Below are positions 9,735 to 22,214 of a stretch of 64,000 nt of DNA, piece after piece; position 1 is the stretch's first letter, and every line of letters starts with the position of its first letter. Under the pieces are notes generated by a model. The model was given only the letters and a program-made list of their open reading frames with translations, made no database searches and had not been told where the DNA came from. The DNA comes from Cladopsammia gracilis. Lineage: Eukaryota; Cnidaria; Anthozoa; Scleractinia; Dendrophylliidae. A program made the position numbers and the translations under genes. The stretch is from positions 1,481,001 to 1,545,000 of the forward strand of contig JAJGOT010000134.1 in assembly GCA_022457155.1 (NCBI GenBank), in the 5' to 3' direction.

Positions 9735-10727
9735 TTAAGTATTTTTGACGTCACATTTTATGACTATAACTTTGCTCAACTTTGTTGTCTCACGGAATCT
9801 TTCATTCAAATTATTAGTTTGCGCACGCGATCTACAGAACACCGCCATAAATGAATTTCGAAACTGCTTCACTCGCCATCCATACAAGAAAGGATTTGCA
9901 AGGGCAGTGATGCATAAAAGAAAATCAGAAAACCTGTGGCATACGAAATACCATGTTGTTTTAAGACAACTTTCGCAGTTTGTTTCGATTTTTGTCATCA
10001 CGAGATAGGGAATCTGCGTTAAGACCAAGACAAGAAGAATCAGAAAAGCTGTGAAAGCGAACTCTTTTTCGCGTTTCAGATGGTTTAATTGTTGTTCAGC
10101 TTTCTGGTTTGTGGTCTCCTCAGCGCCAGGGAAATACTTTCTTCTTTTGCGAAAAATTAAGTAGATGAAACAGTAAATAATCGCAGTTGTCGTTAAGGCA
10201 AATGTCACATGCAAATGAACATCAACAGTGTCATAAATATCCTCGGGAACGTCCGATAGCTGAATTAAACTGAACGTGAGGCAATAAATCCAAATGGCCG
10301 CAACTGCGATGGCCGAGTGAGTGGTCTTGATGGAGTAGCGATAAAAGATGGGAAAACCAACTGCAAGAAGCCTGTCAACTGATAAAGCAACGACCAACAC
10401 GGTAGCTGAGTTATCGATGAAATAATCCATGACATGGTCAAAACTGGTTTCACCTTCTTCGTTTTTAACGCAGTAAAACTCATTCTTCGCTGAGGTGGTG
10501 TCACCAATCGCTCCAATAAGAAAATCAGTGCTGGCTAATCCTGTAATTAACACCGCGAATGGTCGCCTGAAGAATTTAAGTGGATCCTTGAATATCACGA
10601 ACAGCAAAAGACCGTTGATGGCAACTGTGAGAATCGATGCGGTTAGATATAAAGCTCCTACTGTAGAACAAATTCCGATTCGGAGACCATCAGAGACAAA
10701 ATATGGTGAATTAGTTTCATTTATCAT
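9735..10727 (-). CDS. Class A orphan GPCR, copy 2
   Basis: 330 aa and identical in protein sequence to copy 1 (2162-3154), with the same DRL and NPFLY motifs and the same MITE-derived C-terminus. The surrounding unit is also nearly identical, so this is either a very recent duplicate or an assembly duplicate. Confidence 0.92.
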   Translation of the reverse strand: MINETNSPYFVSDGLRIGICSTVGALYLTASILTVAINGLLLFVIFKDPLKFFRRPFAVLITGLASTDFLIGAIGDTTSAKNEFYCVKNEEGETSFDHVMDYFIDNSATVLVVALSVDRLLAVGFPIFYRYSIKTTHSAIAVAAIWIYCLTFSLIQLSDVPEDIYDTVDVHLHVTFALTTTAIIYCFIYLIFRKRRKYFPGAEETTNQKAEQQLNHLKREKEFAFTAFLILLVLVLTQIPYLVMTKIETNCESCLKTTWYFVCHRFSDFLLCITALANPFLYGWRVKQFRNSFMAVFCRSRAQTNNLNERFRETTKLSKVIVIKCDVKNT

Positions 10728-10879
10728 GATGGCGATGCCAAACCAAAATCCTACACGAACTCCTTGAGACCAACTACACAGCCTGACAACAATATATGAG
10801 TGACGCTACAGGTGTGGGCAGTTCGTATATAGATTATTAAACTACGCAGCAATAAAACGAGATGTGACGAAGTGCAGGC

Positions 10880-11066
10880 AATAGCGAAGCGCACAATTAC
10901 TATTTATAGAACTAAAACTCAGACAAACAAACCAACAAACCAAAAGTGACTCTCAGGGGATTCCTAATAAGGAATTTCTATTGTCAGAAATGCAAGAATA
11001 AACAAGAATAAATTATAAACTCAGACAAACATGAGTGCCGACGTCATTTGTGCGCTTTGCTGTATT
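10880..11066. mobile_element. Short TIR element N, first copy (unit 2)
   Basis: Copy of 3307-3493 at the same place in unit 2. Confidence 0.7.
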
Positions 11067-11300
11067 AGGTAGCCTCTAAATATATTGGCCAATGAAGGTT
11101 AGCAACGGAGAAGTATGGATAAGAGCGAAAAACGGAGCTTGTCTGCACACGAGCGATAAGAAGGCTGTGTCGAGACATCAGGCATGTGTTGTCGTGTAAT
11201 TTTAAACTGGCCGATATATATTGTGTTCATTACGCTATGCGGTCCAAGTAGGGTTTTCCGATTTAGCGGAAACGGAAAGACTTTTTCCGCCTTGCTAGCT

Positions 11301-11477
11301 AATAGCGTAGCGCACAATTACTATTTATAGAACTAAAACTCAGACAAACAAACCAAAAGTGACTCTCGGGGGATTCCTAATAAGGAATTTCTATTGTCAG
11401 AAATGCAAGAATAAACAAGAATAAATTATAAACTCAGACAAACATGAGTACTGACGTCATTTGTGCGCTTTGCTATT
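11301..11477. mobile_element. Short TIR element N, second copy (unit 2)
   Basis: Copy of 3728-3904 at the same place in unit 2. Confidence 0.7.
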
Positions 11478-12347
11478 AACGATGAAAATGCGTTGTTGGG
11501 TCAATTTGCACAATGCATTTTCAGTTATTCATTGTCTATTTTCTATTTTCTGTTGAGATATTTGACAACAGAAAAGACTTTCTAAAGCAAATACAATAGG
11601 TTGCCGCAATTTCAAAACAATTAAAATCCCACAACCTATCAAATGATCGATAATACGTCACTTGCAGTGACTTTATATCTGATAAAAACATTCCTAATAT
11701 ATATAGATAACCCAAGCCTAACAGCGTCGCACTTTGAACAAGCCTAACTAAGGTGAAAGGTTGGAAGCACAAGAATTAAGATTGACGAACGCGCTATTTT
11801 CAATTTTTGCAATTCTCAAAAACAGTATTACCCGACCGTCCGCACAGTACATTTTATTAATAGACCGTGCAAAAGTTCACAAAAACAACTTTTCTCTGTC
11901 TAGAATAACTAGTACGACTACTTTCCAAATAAAATACTGTTTTTGTTTGTTAAAAATTGCCCGAGAAACTGATTTGGAATTCAAAATTGCAAAAAAACAC
12001 AAACATATTTGCATAAGGCGACGCGAGTGAAGACAGAAAATCCAAGTCTTGTTTTGTTTACATAAAATCGCTTTTTAATCTATGTAATGAATGAACAAAG
12101 ACATAAAAACGGACAACACAATCTTCTTTCGAAAAATTTTTTTTAAATCTCCATTAATTGATGTTTAAAAGCAAAACACGTACCATTTATAGCGCATCAA
12201 GGCAGAGCTGTCCTCGTTGAAATTAAAGATAACAACACGACTTAATTTGAACGTTTCATAAACATGTCTCCAAAACTTAAGAGAACACAAAGGAAAAGTC
12301 AATCAAAAATTGATATCAACATAAATTCCCATCGAAAAATGTGATTT

Positions 12348-13483
12348 TTTTATTTGTTTTATACAGACAACAACAACAACAGTCCTACTCAACAAAATAC
12401 ACACATCCACGCACACACGCACGCACGCACACACGCACGCACACACATGTACACGCACACTCTTTCTACCACACCAACTATTTACAGTTATTACATTTTA
12501 CAAAATACTAATAAGTACTTGCTTTACAATTTTACAATTTTATAACTTTCGACAAAACATGCAAATACAGATGGACAGATAAAGGTAAAAGGGGGCCTCA
12601 CAAGGTGCTACATACTTAAGAAATTAGATGATATAATATTATGGTAGTTTAAGATGATGTTCTTGTGTTAGGAGCGTATCCCATTTTTTATGATGAAAAG
12701 AAAGTTTATTTCTTTCTTTAGCGATTCGACGCTCCATTTCAAAAACTGCTTTCACTTTTGCTAAAAATACAACTCTTGTTGGTGTAATATTCTTAAGTTT
12801 ACAGCTATAAATATACTGTTTCGAGAGCAAGATTAGGTGATTATAAAGGAGCCAATCTTTAAGTGGTCGAGTGACACCAAAAATAACATCGATTTCAGAA
12901 ATTGTATAGCTTTCAAAAAGGGGTTGTATTGAACGCCAGAAATGTTGTACATAAGAGCACTGAAAAAACAAATGAGGCATGTTTTCCTCTGTTGTATGAC
13001 AAAAGGTGCAGAGAGGAGACTCACTCTTCCCAATCTTAAAAAGAAAGTCATTGAAGGGTAAAATTCTATTCAAAACTTTATATTGGAATTCACGCGATTT
13101 TTATCAATAGATGGTTTTCACGTTACGTCACGGCGGCCATATTGGTGTACAACTACAAAAGAATATTAATGAACTTCTTTTGTTATGTACACCAACATGG
13201 CCGCAATGGCCTTTGTCATTTGAGTCCCACAGGACTGAACGTCACGTGAGTGAAAACCATCTATAGCACATTCGAAAGCGATTGAGCAAATAGTTTCCCA
13301 ATCGAAAGAGGGTTCATCGAAAGCATATTGATCTTCAAATTTTCTTTTCGCTGTAGGTGGCTTTGATATCTTTGAAATGAGGAGTTTGTAAATCTTCTTT
13401 GATGATAATAACTCTGCTTCTGAATAATCTACCGCATTAAAAGGTGTTGTCTTTAGTAGAACCTCACTTGCATTGTTGATCAT
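12348..13483 (-). pseudogene. 5'-truncated L1/Tx1-like LINE, 3' end (unit 2)
   Basis: Same insertion as 4775-5910, with the target duplications at 12334-12347 and 13484-13497. It was duplicated with the unit, not inserted independently. Confidence 0.85.
13107..13266. mobile_element. MITE family G inside the LINE (unit 2)
   Basis: Copy of 5534-5693. Confidence 0.85.
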
Positions 13484-13500
13484 GAAAAATGTGATTTACT

Positions 13501-13535
<35 letters not shown>

Positions 13536-13763
13536 TCCAGGGGCATCCAATTTAGCAGAGCTAGTTTAAATGGAGCCCTTTAAAGCACTGGACTGCTTAG
13601 AAATTCGTTAAAACTCCGCTTCTTCGGTTCTGAAATCCGTAATAAAAACAAGGCATCTCCCCGCATTGCTCCTGCATTGATAATATGAAGTTCCTCGAAG
13701 CAAGATTTTATCCCTGAAAGCTCTTCTTTTTCCACTAAAGCGGCTTCTGAGTATCCCTTAATT

Positions 13764-14105
13764 AGTATCCCTGTCTTGAGTAGCAAACAGCGAAAAAATG
13801 CAGGGAAATAACGACTTTACTGCTCCGCCTAACACTGCGAAAGATCCAACTTTTTTAAAACTTTAAAAAGTGTTTACCGAGCTGACGGCTGTGTAGCCGC
13901 GCGTGTGGCGTCATACGCGCATGTTTTGCGACGTCATACGCGCCCGCGAGCTAGTCCTGCGCGACGGACGCCCGGCGGGCACACGACGCGCCCGCGAAAC
14001 ATTCCGCTAGCCATGACCATGAAAAATGACGGGCATAGGTTCTATGAGTATGGGGCTGCGCAGCCGGGCCTTCGGCCCGGCGAGTGCTCCGCTATAAATA
14101 AGTAT
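13764..14105. repeat. GC-rich block (unit 2)
   Basis: Copy of 6199-6540, with the hairpin at 14063-14081. Confidence 0.7.
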
Positions 14106-14219
14106 GTGGTGTTTTTTTAGATATAAAGTCACGTGACGTATTAATATTAATTATCAAAACATCAACTGACACAACAAATGGTGACTTAATCTTTAATATT
14201 CTGTCAACAAACTTTGAAC

Positions 14220-14297
14220 TTCACATGTGCCGAATCTAATGCAAATGAGAAAACTCTGTTGTTCTTGCTCATTTGCATTAGATTCGGCACATGTGAA
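14220..14297. repeat. Perfect 30-bp inverted repeat (unit 2)
   Basis: Copy of 6655-6732, still perfect. Confidence 0.85.
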
Positions 14298-14874
14298 CCC
14301 TAGGTGCCAGAGGGTTTCTTTTTAGTGAAAACCGGAGAGTTTGAGCGGCGAGCTTCTTCTAACCGTTTATGTGGTTAATTTCACTCGTAATATTCAGAGA
14401 ACGGACCTCTGGATCCAGGGTGGCACATCCGTGCATTACGCAGTGGATTTATTTTTGCGCGAAATTAACGTTTATGTACCTTTTCAGTAGTCATTGAACG
14501 GCTTTCGCTATTCTCTTTGCAAACATCTACAAGGAACGTAACTTAACAAAAGTGAAGCGACTATAATGTAACCAGTATCCAAGTGTTGAATTTTTGCGTT
14601 CAGCTGAAACCACGTGGGTTCATCGCAGGAAATTTATATTCGACATTCTCAAAAATTATACACCACTTGCTAAGCGAGTTGTCTTTAGAAAAGCTCTGTT
14701 TGGCAGGTTCCCCTTTTCATCTTCAGAATCTTCGGCTCTCAAAACGTTCGACAACAAGAAGCGATGTTGACTCCTTCAGCCAGAGCTCGTATGAGACAAA
14801 AGCTGTTTTTTTTTTCCTATGCTAATTTCTTTCTTACGCAACTCTTTAAAGTGCAGGTTTGGGTGATGCTTGAT

Positions 14875-15258
14875 GGCTGTGTTTTCACGAGTCGGTTTTT
14901 CTCGCTTAACATTCCTGTAGGTAATTTGTTTACTGACCGCGTTAAGCAGCTTAAAAAATTTATGCGTTTTTCACGGACAGAACTTTATTCATTTTTCTTA
15001 TACCATGCGCGGTATATTTTCTTTTGTTAAAACAATAGAAAATTAGAACACAAAAGAACGACAATACAATGCCCTTCTTTGTTGTTTAATTGCCGACAAG
15101 CTTAAGCGACCTGGTTTGGTGGTTTAAATTTAATGAGAATTCTATTGTAGTTCGCCGACTCGCTTAACTTTAAGCGAGTTGGACAAGCAACTGTTTTCAC
15201 GAGATTTCCGACTGTCACTCGCTCAGCGACTTGAAAAATCGCTCGTGAAAACACGGCC
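14875..15258. mobile_element. TIR element (unit 2)
   Basis: Copy of 7310-7692 with one extra T. Unit 3 is truncated before this point. Confidence 0.75.
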
Positions 15259-16367
15259 GATGTAAGCCTGATTTTTTTCAATTTCTTTTGTTTTCAGCAC
15301 GGGCTGCACGTGCTATGCTTCAACATCCTGGCAATTTGCATACGGTGCACATTTGTATACAAACACACAATGCTACTACTTCCTAGCGTTCCTACATGTA
15401 CTCTGAATTCCATTGTGCCATTCTAACAAAGGAGACTTAAATAATCACATCCCGGTGAGGCTGAGCCTGCACGTAATAGATTATTATGGTATTTTTCATT
15501 GTTTCCTGGAGTTGGCGATTCTCAAAACCGTACTTATAGACAAATATCACCCTTTAAGTAAGGGTTAGACAATGAACGCGAGTGTTCTTTGGGATATAGT
15601 GCCTCGAGCATAGATAAAAGGCTACGAGAGGGCAAAGATCGGCTCATCCCCGGTGTAATATCTCACAGCTGACATCACAATAGGCCATTTGCACGATGGC
15701 GTCATTTTACTACAACTACCAGAATTCATTTCGTTTTTCCTTTCTTATTTAAATTTTGCAATCCCAGTGCGGTTTAAATAACAATAGCCCTAATTTGCAC
15801 TACAAAACAAAAAACTGAAGCATACTGGTAGTTGTAGTCATTTAACAAATGCAAATACAGACTTAAAAAGAAACTGTGTTTCAAGGCGCTCAGCTTGCTC
15901 CCAAATTAATGACATAGATGGCATTTATTTACGACTTATTAAGTTGCTACATGATCAAATACTCTTTAGCTTGGGCAGCTGTACAAAGAAGTGGAAACAA
16001 TGAAAGTTATGCATCAACGTTTTGTAAGGTTGTTCATATTTGTAATGTTTTCATTCGGTTATCAGTCTTTTTAGGTTAAGAAAAAGTATATGTGACACGC
16101 TATACAGGAATTATAAAGAAATAAAATAAACGTGGAGTTACAAACAAATAATTTTAAGCCAAAAATATACAATATCAAGGTAAACAATTGTACAACTATT
16201 TCTCTCTGGGATAAAACCTTATTAAAAAGAATAAAAAATGGTATCGTTATCTTACAATAGTCCTAAAAAGGTGACGTCACAAAACCTAAATTTGTGAAAT
16301 CACGAGATTTGATGGGATATTCGGAAAGAACGTAATGAAACAATGCTCGCTTGCATATTATTGCAAT

Positions 16368-16551
16368 AGGCCATTTGCACGATGACGTCATTTGACTACT
16401 ACTACCAGAATCCTTCAGTTTTTTGCTTTGTAGTGCGACTTAGGGCTATTGTTATTTAAACCGCACTGGGATTACAAAATTTAAATAAGAAAGGAAAAAC
16501 GAAATGAATTCTGGTAGTAGTAGTCAAATGACATAATCGTGCAAATGGCCT
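16368..16551. mobile_element. Nested MITE A (unit 3)
   Basis: Copy of the 184-bp element at 1229-1412 at the orthologous site. Confidence 0.85.
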
Positions 16552-16803
16552 ATTTCGATAGAGGAGGAGGTTTCTAAACAAACTGTGGCACGTGCTGCGT
16601 CGGTGGAGGAGTCAAACATGAAAATTTGGTGTTTTTCTATGCTCTGATGACCCCATGCAGTAGATATTGGCACTTTTATGCTCAGTCAGATTCCATAGAA
16701 ACCCCCTCTCAATTTAGCTTTGCTCTAAACCAAGACAAATTGAGAAGGGTTTGTATATCAGGAGTTATCAGAGGATAAAAATGCCAATATCTCACCACCA
16801 AAT

Positions 16804-17211
16804 AGACCAATATCACGCTAGCATGGCATGAAAATATATTTAATTTAATGGGGAAAAGAGTCCAGTATGAAATTCAGCACATCAATATTAGTAAAACTGC
16901 AAAGTTTCGTAAAGATTGCTCGTACACTGACGGAGATATGAGCTTTTGAAACTTAGTACTCTGGCCTAATTTTTACAAAGAAATGTATGGGAAAAACACG
17001 AAAACGAGGCTGGACGGGCAATCTATGCCCGTCCACCATACATTTCTTTGTAAAAATGTTCAGTTTCAAAATTTCATATCCTCGTCAGTTTGCTAACAAT
17101 CTTTACAAAACTTTGTAATTTTACTAATATCGATATGCTGAATTTGATGCTGTGCTGTTATTCCCAATAAAATAAATATATTTTTGTGCCATGCTAGCGT
17201 GATATTGGTCT
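16804..17211. mobile_element. Nested foldback MITE B (unit 3)
   Basis: Copy of the foldback at 1663-2074, shortened by a few bases near 17107. Confidence 0.85.
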
Positions 17212-17298
17212 ATTGCAATGGGATGCTGATTTTTGTCAAACGGGTTTTTTTTATCATGCTCTTTCGAATTATCTCATCAAATCCCATAATTTCTCCAA

Positions 17299-18291
17299 TT
17301 AAGTATTTTTGACGTCACATTTTATGACTATAACTTTGCTCAACTTTGTTGTCTCACGGAATCTTTCATTCAAATTATTAGTTTGCGCACGCGATCTACA
17401 GAACACCGCCATAAATGAATTTCGAAACTGCTTCACTCGCCATCCATACAAGAAAGGATTTGCAAGGGCAGTGATGCATAAAAGAAAATCAGAAAACCTG
17501 TGGCATACGAAATACCATGTTGTTTTAAGACAACTTTCGCAGTTTGTCTCGATTTTTGTCATCACGAGATAGGGAATCTGCGTTAAGACCAAGACAAGAA
17601 GAATCAGAAAAGCTGTGAAAGCGAACTCTTTTTCGCGTTTCAGATGGTTTAATTGTTGTTCAGCTTTCTGGTTTGTGGTCTCCTCAGCGCCAGGGAAATA
17701 CTTTCTTCTTTTGCGAAAAATTAAGTAGATGAAACAGTAAATAATCGCAGTTGTCGTTAACGCAAATGTCACATGCAAATGAACATCAACAGTGTCATAA
17801 ATATCCTCGGGAACGTCCGATAGCTGAATTAAACTAAACGTGAGGCAATAAATCCAAATGGCCGCAACTGCGATGGCCGAGTGAGTGGTCTTGATGGAGT
17901 AGCGATAAAAGATGGGAAAACCAACTGCAAGAAGCCTGTCAACTGATAAAGCAACGACCAACACGGTAGCTGAGTTATCGATGAAATAATCCATGACATG
18001 GTCAAAACTGGTTTCACCTTCTTCGTTTTTAACGCAGTAAAACTCATTCTTCGCTGATGTGGTGTCACCAATCGCTCCAATAAGAAAATCAGTGCTGGCT
18101 AATCCTGTAATTAACACCGCGAATGGTCGCCTGAAGAATTTAAGTGGATCCTTGAATATCACGAACAGCAAAAGACCGTTGATGGCAACTGTGAGAATCG
18201 ATGCGGTTAGATATAAAGCTCCTACTGTAGAACAAATTCCGATTCGGAGACCATCAGAGACAAAATATGGTGAATTAGTTTCATTTACCAT
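17299..18291 (-). CDS. Class A orphan GPCR, copy 3
   Basis: 330 aa. By eye it differs from copies 1 and 2 only at residue 2 (Val for Ile). All topology motifs are intact: N38, D68, D118-R119-L120, W146, P240 and N278-P279-x-x-Y282. The flanks are more diverged than the coding sequence, which hints at purifying selection or gene conversion. The C-terminal nine codons again lie in the MITE end. Confidence 0.92.
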   Translation of the reverse strand: MVNETNSPYFVSDGLRIGICSTVGALYLTASILTVAINGLLLFVIFKDPLKFFRRPFAVLITGLASTDFLIGAIGDTTSAKNEFYCVKNEEGETSFDHVMDYFIDNSATVLVVALSVDRLLAVGFPIFYRYSIKTTHSAIAVAAIWIYCLTFSLIQLSDVPEDIYDTVDVHLHVTFALTTTAIIYCFIYLIFRKRRKYFPGAEETTNQKAEQQLNHLKREKEFAFTAFLILLVLVLTQIPYLVMTKIETNCESCLKTTWYFVCHRFSDFLLCITALANPFLYGWRVKQFRNSFMAVFCRSRAQTNNLNERFRETTKLSKVIVIKCDVKNT

Positions 18292-18443
18292 GATGGCGAT
18301 GCCAAACCAAAATCCTACACGAACTCCTTGAGATCAACTACACAGCCTGACAACAAGATATAAGTGACGCTACAGGTGTGGGCAGTTCGTATATAGATTA
18401 TTAAACTACGCAGCAATAAAACGAGATGTGACGAAGTGCAGGC

Positions 18444-18622
18444 AATAGCGAAGCGCACAATTACTATTTATAGAACTAAAACTCAGACAAACAAACCAAA
18501 AGTGACTCTCAGGGGATTCCTAATAAGGAATTTCTATTGTCAGAAATGCAAGAATAAACAAGAATAAATTATAAACTCAGACAAACATGAGTATGACGTC
18601 ATTTGTGCGCTTTGCTGTATTA
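18444..18622. mobile_element. Short TIR element N, first copy (unit 3)
   Basis: Copy of 3307-3493, slightly shortened; carries TGACGTCA at 18594. Confidence 0.7.
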
Positions 18623-18855
18623 GGTAGCCTCTAAATATATTGGCCAATGAAGGTTAGCAACGGAGAAGTATGGATAAGAGCGAAAAACGGAGCTTGTCTG
18701 CACACGAGCGATAAGAAGGCTGTGTCGAGACATCAGGCATGTGTTGTCGTGTAATTTTAAACTGGCCGATATATATTGTGTTCATTATGCTATGCGGTCC
18801 AAGTAGGGTTTTCCGATTTAGCGGAAACGGAAAGACTTTTTCCGCCTTGCTAGCT

Positions 18856-19190
18856 AATAGCGTAGCGCACAATTACTATTTATAGAACTAAAACTCAGAC
18901 AAACAAACCAAAAGTGACTCTCGGGGGATTCCTAATAAGGAATTTCTATTGTCAGAAATGCAAGAACAAACAAGAATAAATTATAAACTCAGACAAACAT
19001 GAGTGTTTCAATATGCCCTGGATCAGTGACTATAACAGTAGTCTCAGCTGTAAACGTGCTTTACTTTTTAGCTCTATCTCAAGGTGTCATATGATACAAT
19101 GTAACTTAAGCTACTGATACTGAAACTTATTGTTCTCTGATTGACATATTGTAACAATGAGTACTGACGTCATTTGTGCGCTTTGCTATT
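18856..19190. mobile_element. Short TIR element N, second copy (unit 3), with insertion
   Basis: Copy of 3728-3904 split by the 153-bp element at 19004-19156. Confidence 0.7.
19004..19156. mobile_element. Unit-3-specific 153-bp MITE
   Basis: Absent from units 1 and 2. Ends TGTTTCAATATG and CATATTGTAACA are 12-bp inverted repeats with one mismatch. The target ATGAG is duplicated at 18999-19003 and 19157-19161. The empty site is at 3881 and 11454. Confidence 0.85.
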
Positions 19191-20062
19191 GACGATGAAA
19201 ATGCGTTGTTGGGTCAATTTGCACAATGCATTTTCAGTTATTCATTGTTTTTTTTTTCTATTTTCTGTTGAGATATTTGACAACAGAAAAGACTTTCTAA
19301 AGCAAATACAATAGGTTGCCGCAATTTCAAAACAATTAAAAGCCCACAACCTATCAAATGATCGATAATACGTCACGTGCAGTGACTTTATATCTGATAA
19401 AAACATTCCTAATATATATAGATAGCCCAAGCCTAACAGCGTCGCACTTTGAACAAGCCTAACTAAGGTGAAAGGTTGGAAGCACAAGAATTAAGATTGA
19501 CGAACGCGCTATTTTCAATTTTTGCAATTCTCAAAAACAGTATTACCCGACCGTCTGCACAGTACGTTTTATTAATAGACCGTGCAAAAGTTCACAAAAA
19601 CAACTTTTCTCTGTCTAAAATAACTAGTACGACTACTTTCCAAATAAAATACTGTTTTTGTTTGTTAAAAATTGCCCGAGAAACTGATTTGGAATTCAAA
19701 ATTGCAAAAATACACAAACATATTTGCATAAGGCGACGCGAGTGAAGACAGAAAATCCAAGTCTTGTTTTGTTTACATAAAATCGCTTTTTAATCTATGT
19801 AATGAATGAACAAAGACATAAAAACGGACAACACAATCTTCTTTCGAAAAATTTTATTCAAATCTCCATTAATTGATGTTTAAAAGCAAAACACGTACCA
19901 TTTATAGCGCATCAAGGCAGAGCTGTCCTCGTTGAAATTAAAGATAACAACACGACTTAATTTGAACGTTTCATAAACATGTCTCCAAAACTTAAGAGAA
20001 CACAAAGGAAAAGTCAATCAAAAATTGATATCAACATAAATTCCCATCGAAAAATGTGATTT

Positions 20063-21213
20063 TTTTTATTTTGTTTTATACAGACAACAATAACAACAGT
20101 CCTACTCAACAAAATACACACATCCACGCACGCACACACGCACACACGCACGCACGCACACACCACACGCATACACATGCACACGCACACTCTTTCTACC
20201 ACACCAACTATTTACAGTTATTACATTTTACAAAATACTAATAAGTACTTGCTTTACAATTTTACAATTTTATAAATTTCGACAAAACATGCAAATACAG
20301 ATAGACAGATAAAGGTAAAAGGGGGCCTCACAAGGTGCTACATACTTAAGAAATTAGATGATATAATATTATGGTAGTTTAAGATGATGTTCTTGTGTTA
20401 GGAGCGTATCCCATTTTTTATGATGAAAAGAAAGTTTATTTCTTTCTTTAGCGATTCGACGCTCCATTTCAAAAACTGCTTTCACTTTTGCTAAAAATAC
20501 AACTCTTGTTGGTGTAATATTCTTAAGTTTACAGCTATAAATATACCGTTTCGAGAGCAAGATTAGGTGATTATAAAGGAGCCAATCTTTAAGTGGTCGA
20601 GTAACACCAAAAATAACATCGATTTCAGAAATTGTATAGCTTTCAAAAAGGGGTTGTATTGAACGCCAGAAATGTTGTACATAAGAGCATTGAAAAAACA
20701 AATGAGGCATGTTTTCCTCTGTTGTATGACAAAAGGTGCAGAGAGGAGACTCACTCTTCCCAATCTTAAAAAGAAAGTCATTGAAGGGTAAAATTCTATT
20801 CAAAACTTTATATTGGAATTCACGCGATTTTTATCAATAGATGGTTTTCACGTTACGTCACGGCGGCCATATTGGTGTACAACTACAAAAGAATATTAAT
20901 GAACTTCTTTTGTTATGTACACCAACATGGCCGCCATGGCCTTTGTCATTTGAGTCCCACAGGACTGAACGTCACGTGAGTGAAAACCATCTATAGCACA
21001 TTCGAAAGCGATTGAGTAAATAGTTTCCCAATCGAAAGAGGGTTCATCGAAAGCATATTGATCTTCAAATTTTCTTTTCGCTGTAGGTGGCTTTGATATC
21101 TTTGAAATAAGGAGTTTGTAAATCTTCTTTGATGATAATAACTCTGCTTCTGAATAATCTACCGCATTAAAAGGTGTTGTCTTTAGTAGAACCTCACTTG
21201 CATTGTTGATCAT
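20063..21213 (-). pseudogene. 5'-truncated L1/Tx1-like LINE, 3' end (unit 3)
   Basis: Same insertion with target duplications at 20049-20062 and 21214-21227. A few substitutions (for example Gln to Arg in the distal ORF, Cys to Tyr in the upstream part) and a longer AC tract separate it from units 1 and 2. Confidence 0.85.
20837..20996. mobile_element. MITE family G inside the LINE (unit 3)
   Basis: Copy of 5534-5693. Confidence 0.85.
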
Positions 21214-21230
21214 GAAAAATGTGATTTACT

Positions 21231-21261
<31 letters not shown>

Positions 21262-21487
21262 TCCAGGGGCATCCAATTTAGCAGAGCTAGTTTAAATGGA
21301 GCCCTTTAAAGCACTGGACTGCTTAGAAATTCGTTAAAACTCCGCTTCTTCGGTTCTGAAATCCGTAATGAAAACAAGGCATCTCCCCGCATTGCTCCTG
21401 CATTGATAATATGAAGTTCCTCGAAGCAAGATTTTATCCCTGAAAGCTCTTCTTTTTCCACTAAAGCGGCTTCTGAGTATCCCTTAA

Positions 21488-21835
21488 TTAGTATCCCTGT
21501 CTTGAGTAGCAAACCGCGAAAAAATGCAGGGAAATAACGACTTTACTGCTCCGCCTAACACTGCGAAAGATCCAACTTTTTTAAAACTTTAAAAAGTGTT
21601 TACCGAGTTGACGGCTGTGTAGCCGCGCGTGTGGCGTCATACGCGCATGTTTTGCGACGTCATACGCGCCCGCGAGCTAGTCCTGCGCGACGGACGCCCG
21701 GCGGGCACACGACGCGCCCGCGAAACATTCCGCTAGCCATGACCATGAAAAATGACGGGCATAGCTTCTATGAGTATGAGGCTGCGCAGCCGGGCCTTCG
21801 GCCCGGCAAGTGCTCCGCTATAAATAAGTATGTGG
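21488..21835. repeat. GC-rich block (unit 3)
   Basis: Copy of 6199-6540, with the hairpin at 21789-21807. Confidence 0.7.
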
Positions 21836-21945
21836 TGTTTTATTAGATATAAAGTCACGTGACGTATTAATATTAATTATCAAAACATCAACTGACACAA
21901 CAAATGGTGACTTAATCTTTAATATTCTTTCAACAAACTTTGAAC

Positions 21946-22023
21946 TTCACATGTGCCGAATCTAATGCAAATGAGAAAACTCTGTTGTTCTTGCTCATTT
22001 ACATTAGATTCGGCACATGTGAA
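21946..22023. repeat. 30-bp inverted repeat with one mismatch (unit 3)
   Basis: Copy of 6655-6732. The right arm has one substitution (GCATTAG to ACATTAG), which breaks one of the two octamers. Confidence 0.85.
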
Positions 22024-22214
22024 CCCTAGGTGCCAGAGGGTTTCTTTTTAGTGAAAACCGGAGAGTTTGAGCAGCGAGCTTCTTCTAACCGTTTATGTGG
22101 TTAATTTCACTCGTAATATTCAGAGAACGGACCTCTGGATCCAGGGTGGCACATCCGTGCATTACGCAGTGGATTTATTTTTGCGCGAAATTAACGTTTA
22201 TGTACCTTTTCGTT

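Larger units (their letters stand above)
8693..9765. mobile_element. MITE family M (unit 2)
   Basis: Same element and nested insertions as at 1118-2192. The left end reads AT-AGTCC, having lost an AG. The right end again encodes the receptor C-terminus. Confidence 0.8.
8281..15846. repeat. Tandem unit 2 (about 7.57 kb)
   Basis: Second direct copy. It is nearly identical to unit 1, including an identical 330-aa receptor and LINE fragment. The few differences include microsatellite length, one base in a T run, and loss of the AG dinucleotide at the left MITE end near 8693. Confidence 0.93.
16259..17329. mobile_element. MITE family M (unit 3)
   Basis: Same element with nested MITEs A and B and minor substitutions. 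The right end again supplies the last codons and stop of the receptor. Confidence 0.8.
15847..22214. repeat. Tandem unit 3, truncated
   Basis: Third direct copy. It differs from units 1 and 2 by scattered substitutions and a private 153-bp insertion (19004-19156). It ends abruptly after the position equivalent to about 6920, where it joins element E1 at 22215. It therefore lacks the 7310-7692 TIR element and the 7693-8280 tail. Confidence 0.92.
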
